Source: Thermoplasmata archaeon
GTDB taxonomy: Archaea; Thermoplasmatota; Thermoplasmata; GCA-020350865
Direction of reading: 5' to 3'
Length of the DNA: 9,717 bases
Assembly (NCBI GenBank): GCA_020351895.1
Contig: CP070672.1
Location: 4,027,781-4,037,497, forward strand
Below the pieces are notes generated by a model. That model was not told the DNA's origin and did not search any database. It saw nothing but the letters and a program-made list of their open reading frames with translations. The translations under genes were made by a program, and so were the position numbers. Numbering within the stretch: the stretch's first letter is position 1; every line of letters starts with the position of its first letter. Shown in pieces: positions 7,308-9,717 of the stretch.

Positions 7308-7325
7308 CACATATAAAGGTTTTGC
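7308..7325 (-). promoter_or_regulatory. TATA box and BRE for the TAG-containing small gene
   Basis: The minus strand reads AAAACCTTTATATGTG, a near-ideal archaeal BRE plus TATA pair. The start site would lie about 25 bases on, near 7287. That gives a leader of about 24 bases with GGAGG in it and puts the message start ahead of the ATG at 7263. This argues that translation is meant to begin before the in-frame TAG. Confidence 0.55.
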
Positions 7326-7405
7326 CACTCACCCCTCTCGGAATGCTCCTCCCTGAATCCTCCCTCACTGTGGTGAAGCCGTTCCCCTTATGCTCGGAAC
7401 GCTTG
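7324..7405. other. GC-rich island with inverted and direct repeats between two minus-strand genes
   Basis: In an otherwise AT-rich spacer, about 80 bases are clearly GC-rich. They hold a tandem TCCTCCCT-GAA-TCCTCCCT direct repeat (7347-7365) and an inverted repeat CGTTCC (7380-7385) / GGAACG (7396-7401) with a 10-base loop. A short ORF (to TAA near 7408) has no ribosome binding site. The island could be a structured RNA, an untranslated region of the beta-helix gene message, or a genomic repeat. No known RNA family was recognised. Confidence 0.35.
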
Positions 7406-7483
7406 TAAAATAGAGGGAAAGGGAGAAGTATGACTTGTATTAAAAATTTTCAAGAATGAAAAGGGGTGGTAATTAAATTATTT

Positions 7484-9568
7484 TTATAATAAAGGAACGA
7501 TCCATGGTTTCGTAACCTTGGAATGAACCCAGTATCCCCGACCCACCTCGAAATAATCTGATGCAGTAATCTCCTTCCATTTCTGCGAAGTGGCATTATA
7601 GGTCCATATGGCATCGACATCTGAGCCGAAGTCGAGGTTGTTCAATCCCGCTTTTCGTTTTTTGTTGCTTAATGATGGATAACCCACAAGATTCCACCCA
7701 TTGTATAATGTGATAGCCTGGTTTTCCGATGGTTGGGAACCATTATAGACAAAAATAGTGTCTCCTAGTTGAGTTATGTGAATCCAAAAACCCATAGTTT
7801 CGTTTAACTCAGATAAGTCGTTTTTAGGTAGCTTTCCTACTCTGTTATGTTTCCAAGGATCGTTTGTATCTATAATGTGATACGATTGAACTGCATCATA
7901 CATACCGTCGATAGAATCGAGAACACTGTCAAGGTTTTGCTCTTCTTGAATCAGTGGTATAGATATCAAATTCCACCCCTGCTTTAATATTGTGTGGTTA
8001 TTAAGGAATTTATATGGGGTCATAAGTGGATAGTTATCACGAGAATTTGAATCAATTACGTAAGGAGTATCCCCTATACCGTCCCCGTTTCCGTCAGAAC
8101 CTGTGTAATCATCCCAGTAATTACCTCCAGAGGGGTACCCATTATCCCAGATATTATCAACATCATCGTAGGCCTGAATCATATTGTTAATGATGTTATT
8201 ATGATAGAAGTAATTGTTCACCGCACTGTTTACGTAAATACCGAATTCAGTGCTGTTTAGGATCGTATTGCCCATGAAGATATTGTCAGATGTCATCGAC
8301 GCCCTCACATCTATTCCATAGCGGGAATTTGATATGAAATTGCGGTGAACAAGATTGTTTGAAGCAGCGAACATATGGACTCCATAGTTGTTGCCTTCGA
8401 GCATATTGTTGCTTATGGTGTTATCATCGCTTAATGAGATATCAATTCCGGTCCCACCGTTAGAAAGAACCGTGTTTCCAGTTATATTAATGTATGAGCA
8501 CTGTGGAAGCAATAAACCCGAGTTTACGTGATACGAGACATTGTTGTTCCAAATCTCGATGTTCGAGGAACGGCGGGCATAGATACCACGGTAGTTGTCA
8601 ATAATCTTGCTGCCAATAATCGAGATATTGGAGCAGTATGGTAACTGTATTCCCACTGCGGTATCATTTAAATCCAAGTTTTTTATGTTCGAGTCTGTGC
8701 AGTTGGCCAAGATCACCTGTCCAACTGGTATGCCATCCAGGTTAATACCACCTATGTTCTTGTAGTAATAAACGAGTTTACCATTCACGAGGTTGTCCAG
8801 GGAAATTTCGTGAGAATTGAAATATGACTTCTGATCGCCGTGTATGGAGATTCCATTATGTGTCATCACATTACCAGAGACGATGTTGTCGGATGATTTA
8901 TCAAATGTTATACCATTTACATCGTTGAACGAGATTATGTTTTCAGCTATTGTATTGTTTGTGGAGAATGTGGACAGGGAAATCTGGGTGAGTCTTATAC
9001 CATCCCAGTTCCCGGTGATATTGTTTGCTCTTATGGTGTTGAATGATGATCCTTCGAGATATATCGCGTAGGTTGTGTTCATGACATCATTATTTTGAAC
9101 AGTGATGTCAGAGCAATCATAAAGATAAATGCCATTTTGTCCGAATGAGGTGACGATATTGTCTATTATTCTGCAATTTTCGGCTGCATTGATCTCTATT
9201 CCATCATCAATAGATCCTGCATCTGTGAAAGTGAAACCAGTTACATTCACCCAATCCATTGATATGTATAGTACATCCCCTCCTCCTGTTCCATTGACTA
9301 TTGTGGAGGTCTTGTTCTCTCCGATTAGGGTAAGGACCTTGTTCACAACAACATTCTCATAGTAAGTCTTGCTGTAGACAAATACAGTATCCCCATCTAA
9401 AGCTGCATCTACCGCTCCCTGAATGGTGGAATAATTACCAGGATTTACTCCTCCAACATACAAAGTAGAAGATGCCGTGACTATTGGAGCAATCTCAATA
9501 ATGATCACATTGAGGCCAAATAATATCATGAAACTTATCCAGATTGTGGCTATCTTTTTCTGGCACAT
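7484..9568 (-). CDS. Secreted NosD-like right-handed beta-helix protein with duplicated GWNL-type C-terminal domain
   Basis: A 694-residue exported protein. Residues 1-33 form a signal peptide (QKK, a long hydrophobic core, then IVTASS), with cleavage likely near 32. STIQGAVDAALDGDTVFV (47-64) is the usual opening of NosD/pectate-lyase-like beta-helices. Many short N-rich turns (NNITGN, NNNVSY, NTISNNML) run to about 515. A segment with VNGKLVYYYKN and GQVILANCTD (261-292) is typical of the NosD family. The helix closes with GGNYWDDYTG and a calcium-like DGNGDGIGD (481-500). The tail (529-694) holds two related units, GWNLISIP...GFWIHI and GWNLVGYP...GYWVHS. Many N-x-S/T sites suit a glycosylated archaeal surface protein. 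No C-terminal membrane anchor is present, so it is probably secreted or held by other proteins. No copper-reductase genes are nearby, so a true NosD role is unlikely; carbohydrate binding or cleavage or a surface role is possible. Ends in TAA. Confidence 0.88.
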   Translation of the reverse strand: MCQKKIATIWISFMILFGLNVIIIEIAPIVTASSTLYVGGVNPGNYSTIQGAVDAALDGDTVFVYSKTYYENVVVNKVLTLIGENKTSTIVNGTGGGDVLYISMDWVNVTGFTFTDAGSIDDGIEINAAENCRIIDNIVTSFGQNGIYLYDCSDITVQNNDVMNTTYAIYLEGSSFNTIRANNITGNWDGIRLTQISLSTFSTNNTIAENIISFNDVNGITFDKSSDNIVSGNVMTHNGISIHGDQKSYFNSHEISLDNLVNGKLVYYYKNIGGINLDGIPVGQVILANCTDSNIKNLDLNDTAVGIQLPYCSNISIIGSKIIDNYRGIYARRSSNIEIWNNNVSYHVNSGLLLPQCSYINITGNTVLSNGGTGIDISLSDDNTISNNMLEGNNYGVHMFAASNNLVHRNFISNSRYGIDVRASMTSDNIFMGNTILNSTEFGIYVNSAVNNYFYHNNIINNMIQAYDDVDNIWDNGYPSGGNYWDDYTGSDGNGDGIGDTPYVIDSNSRDNYPLMTPYKFLNNHTILKQGWNLISIPLIQEEQNLDSVLDSIDGMYDAVQSYHIIDTNDPWKHNRVGKLPKNDLSELNETMGFWIHITQLGDTIFVYNGSQPSENQAITLYNGWNLVGYPSLSNKKRKAGLNNLDFGSDVDAIWTYNATSQKWKEITASDYFEVGRGYWVHSKVTKPWIVPLL

Positions 9569-9590
9569 TAAAAATGTTATGGTTATTACT

Positions 9591-9604
9591 GGATAAAAAC
9601 CTTC
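9591..9604 (-). promoter_or_regulatory. TATA box of the beta-helix gene, suggesting a leaderless message
   Basis: The minus strand has GAAGGTTTTTATCC, with the box centre about 27 bases before the A of the ATG at 9568. No ribosome binding site is visible in the intervening bases. This is the spacing expected when transcription begins at or next to the start codon, as in many archaeal leaderless genes. Confidence 0.5.
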
Positions 9605-9657
9605 TGATTTAGTATTTTTAACATAGTTTTATTGTTTAGGATCCGGTGCTATCGATT

Positions 9658-9691
9658 CTCCCCTACCTGCTCGGAGCAGGAGTCTTACTCC
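9658..9691. repeat. GC-rich site with overlapping alternative hairpins, partly matching a site at 7383-7400
   Basis: CCTGC (9666-9670) pairs with GCAGG (9676-9680) around TCGGA, and GGAGT (9679-9683) pairs with ACTCC (9687-9691) around CTT. The two stems share G9679-G9680, so only one can form fully. T-rich DNA follows on the plus strand (CACTTTATTTATATT), so it could be a transcript end for a gene outside the window. On the minus strand the same stretch reads as a TATA-like AATATAAATAAAG. The part TCCCCT-(3 bases)-TGCTCGGA recurs near 7383-7400. Confidence 0.35.
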
Positions 9692-9717
9692 ACTTTATTT
9701 ATATTGTGAATTGTTCA

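Noticed and set aside
7319..7408. Short plus-strand ORF across the GC-rich island
   Set aside because: It has only about 30 codons, no ribosome binding site, and a composition explained by the C-rich repeats.
7484..9568. Calling the beta-helix protein a true NosD of nitrous oxide reductase maturation
   Set aside because: No nosZ, nosF or nosY genes are nearby, and the NosD-type repeats are widespread in unrelated archaeal surface proteins.
9640..9700. Possible tRNA on the minus strand
   Set aside because: Hairpins are present, but no acceptor stem pairing, TPsiC-arm GTTCGA motif or anticodon arm could be assembled.

Overview
The window looks like chromosomal DNA of an archaeon, most likely a euryarchaeote of the Thermoplasmatota type. 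The grounds are archaeal TATA boxes about 25-30 bases ahead of genes, ribosome binding sites of the GGTGA/GAGG kind, one apparently leaderless gene, an archaeal-type biotin-synthase-like radical SAM protein, a geranylgeranyl reductase family flavoprotein, a UbiA prenyltransferase and a NosD-like secreted beta-helix protein with a 'GWNL' tail. The lineage is an inference. No rRNA, tRNA, CRISPR array or transposase was seen.

Left part (1-1700): a divergent pair. On the minus strand is the start of a radical SAM gene resembling the archaeal lipoyl synthases LipS1/LipS2, cut by the window edge. On the plus strand is a short geranylgeranyl-reductase-like flavoprotein. Both start at TTG. A 494-base spacer (1701-2194) follows, with TATA-like sites, inverted repeats and possibly a decayed small ORF.

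Middle (2195-5986): a compact plus-strand operon. It encodes a GlcD-type FAD oxidase, a GlcF/HdrD-type iron-sulfur protein with two 4Fe-4S sites and two CCG domains, and a UbiA prenyltransferase. Together these suggest a two-subunit 2-hydroxyacid (or related) dehydrogenase beside an enzyme making a membrane prenyl product, perhaps the quinone that takes its electrons.

Right part (6101-9568): three minus-strand genes. They are a large secreted beta-helix protein (9568-7484), a small protein resembling DUF1801-like proteins (7263-6880), and a YbjN/type III chaperone-like protein with a helical module and acidic tail (6781-6101). The small gene is the most interesting item. Its promoter, ribosome binding site and ATG all lie upstream of an in-frame TAG at codon 22, where relatives appear to carry tyrosine. 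No complete gene here ends in TAG (five end in TAA, two in TGA). That fits read-through of TAG, for example as pyrrolysine, but a nonsense mutation, a sequencing error or restart at a downstream TTG are not excluded.
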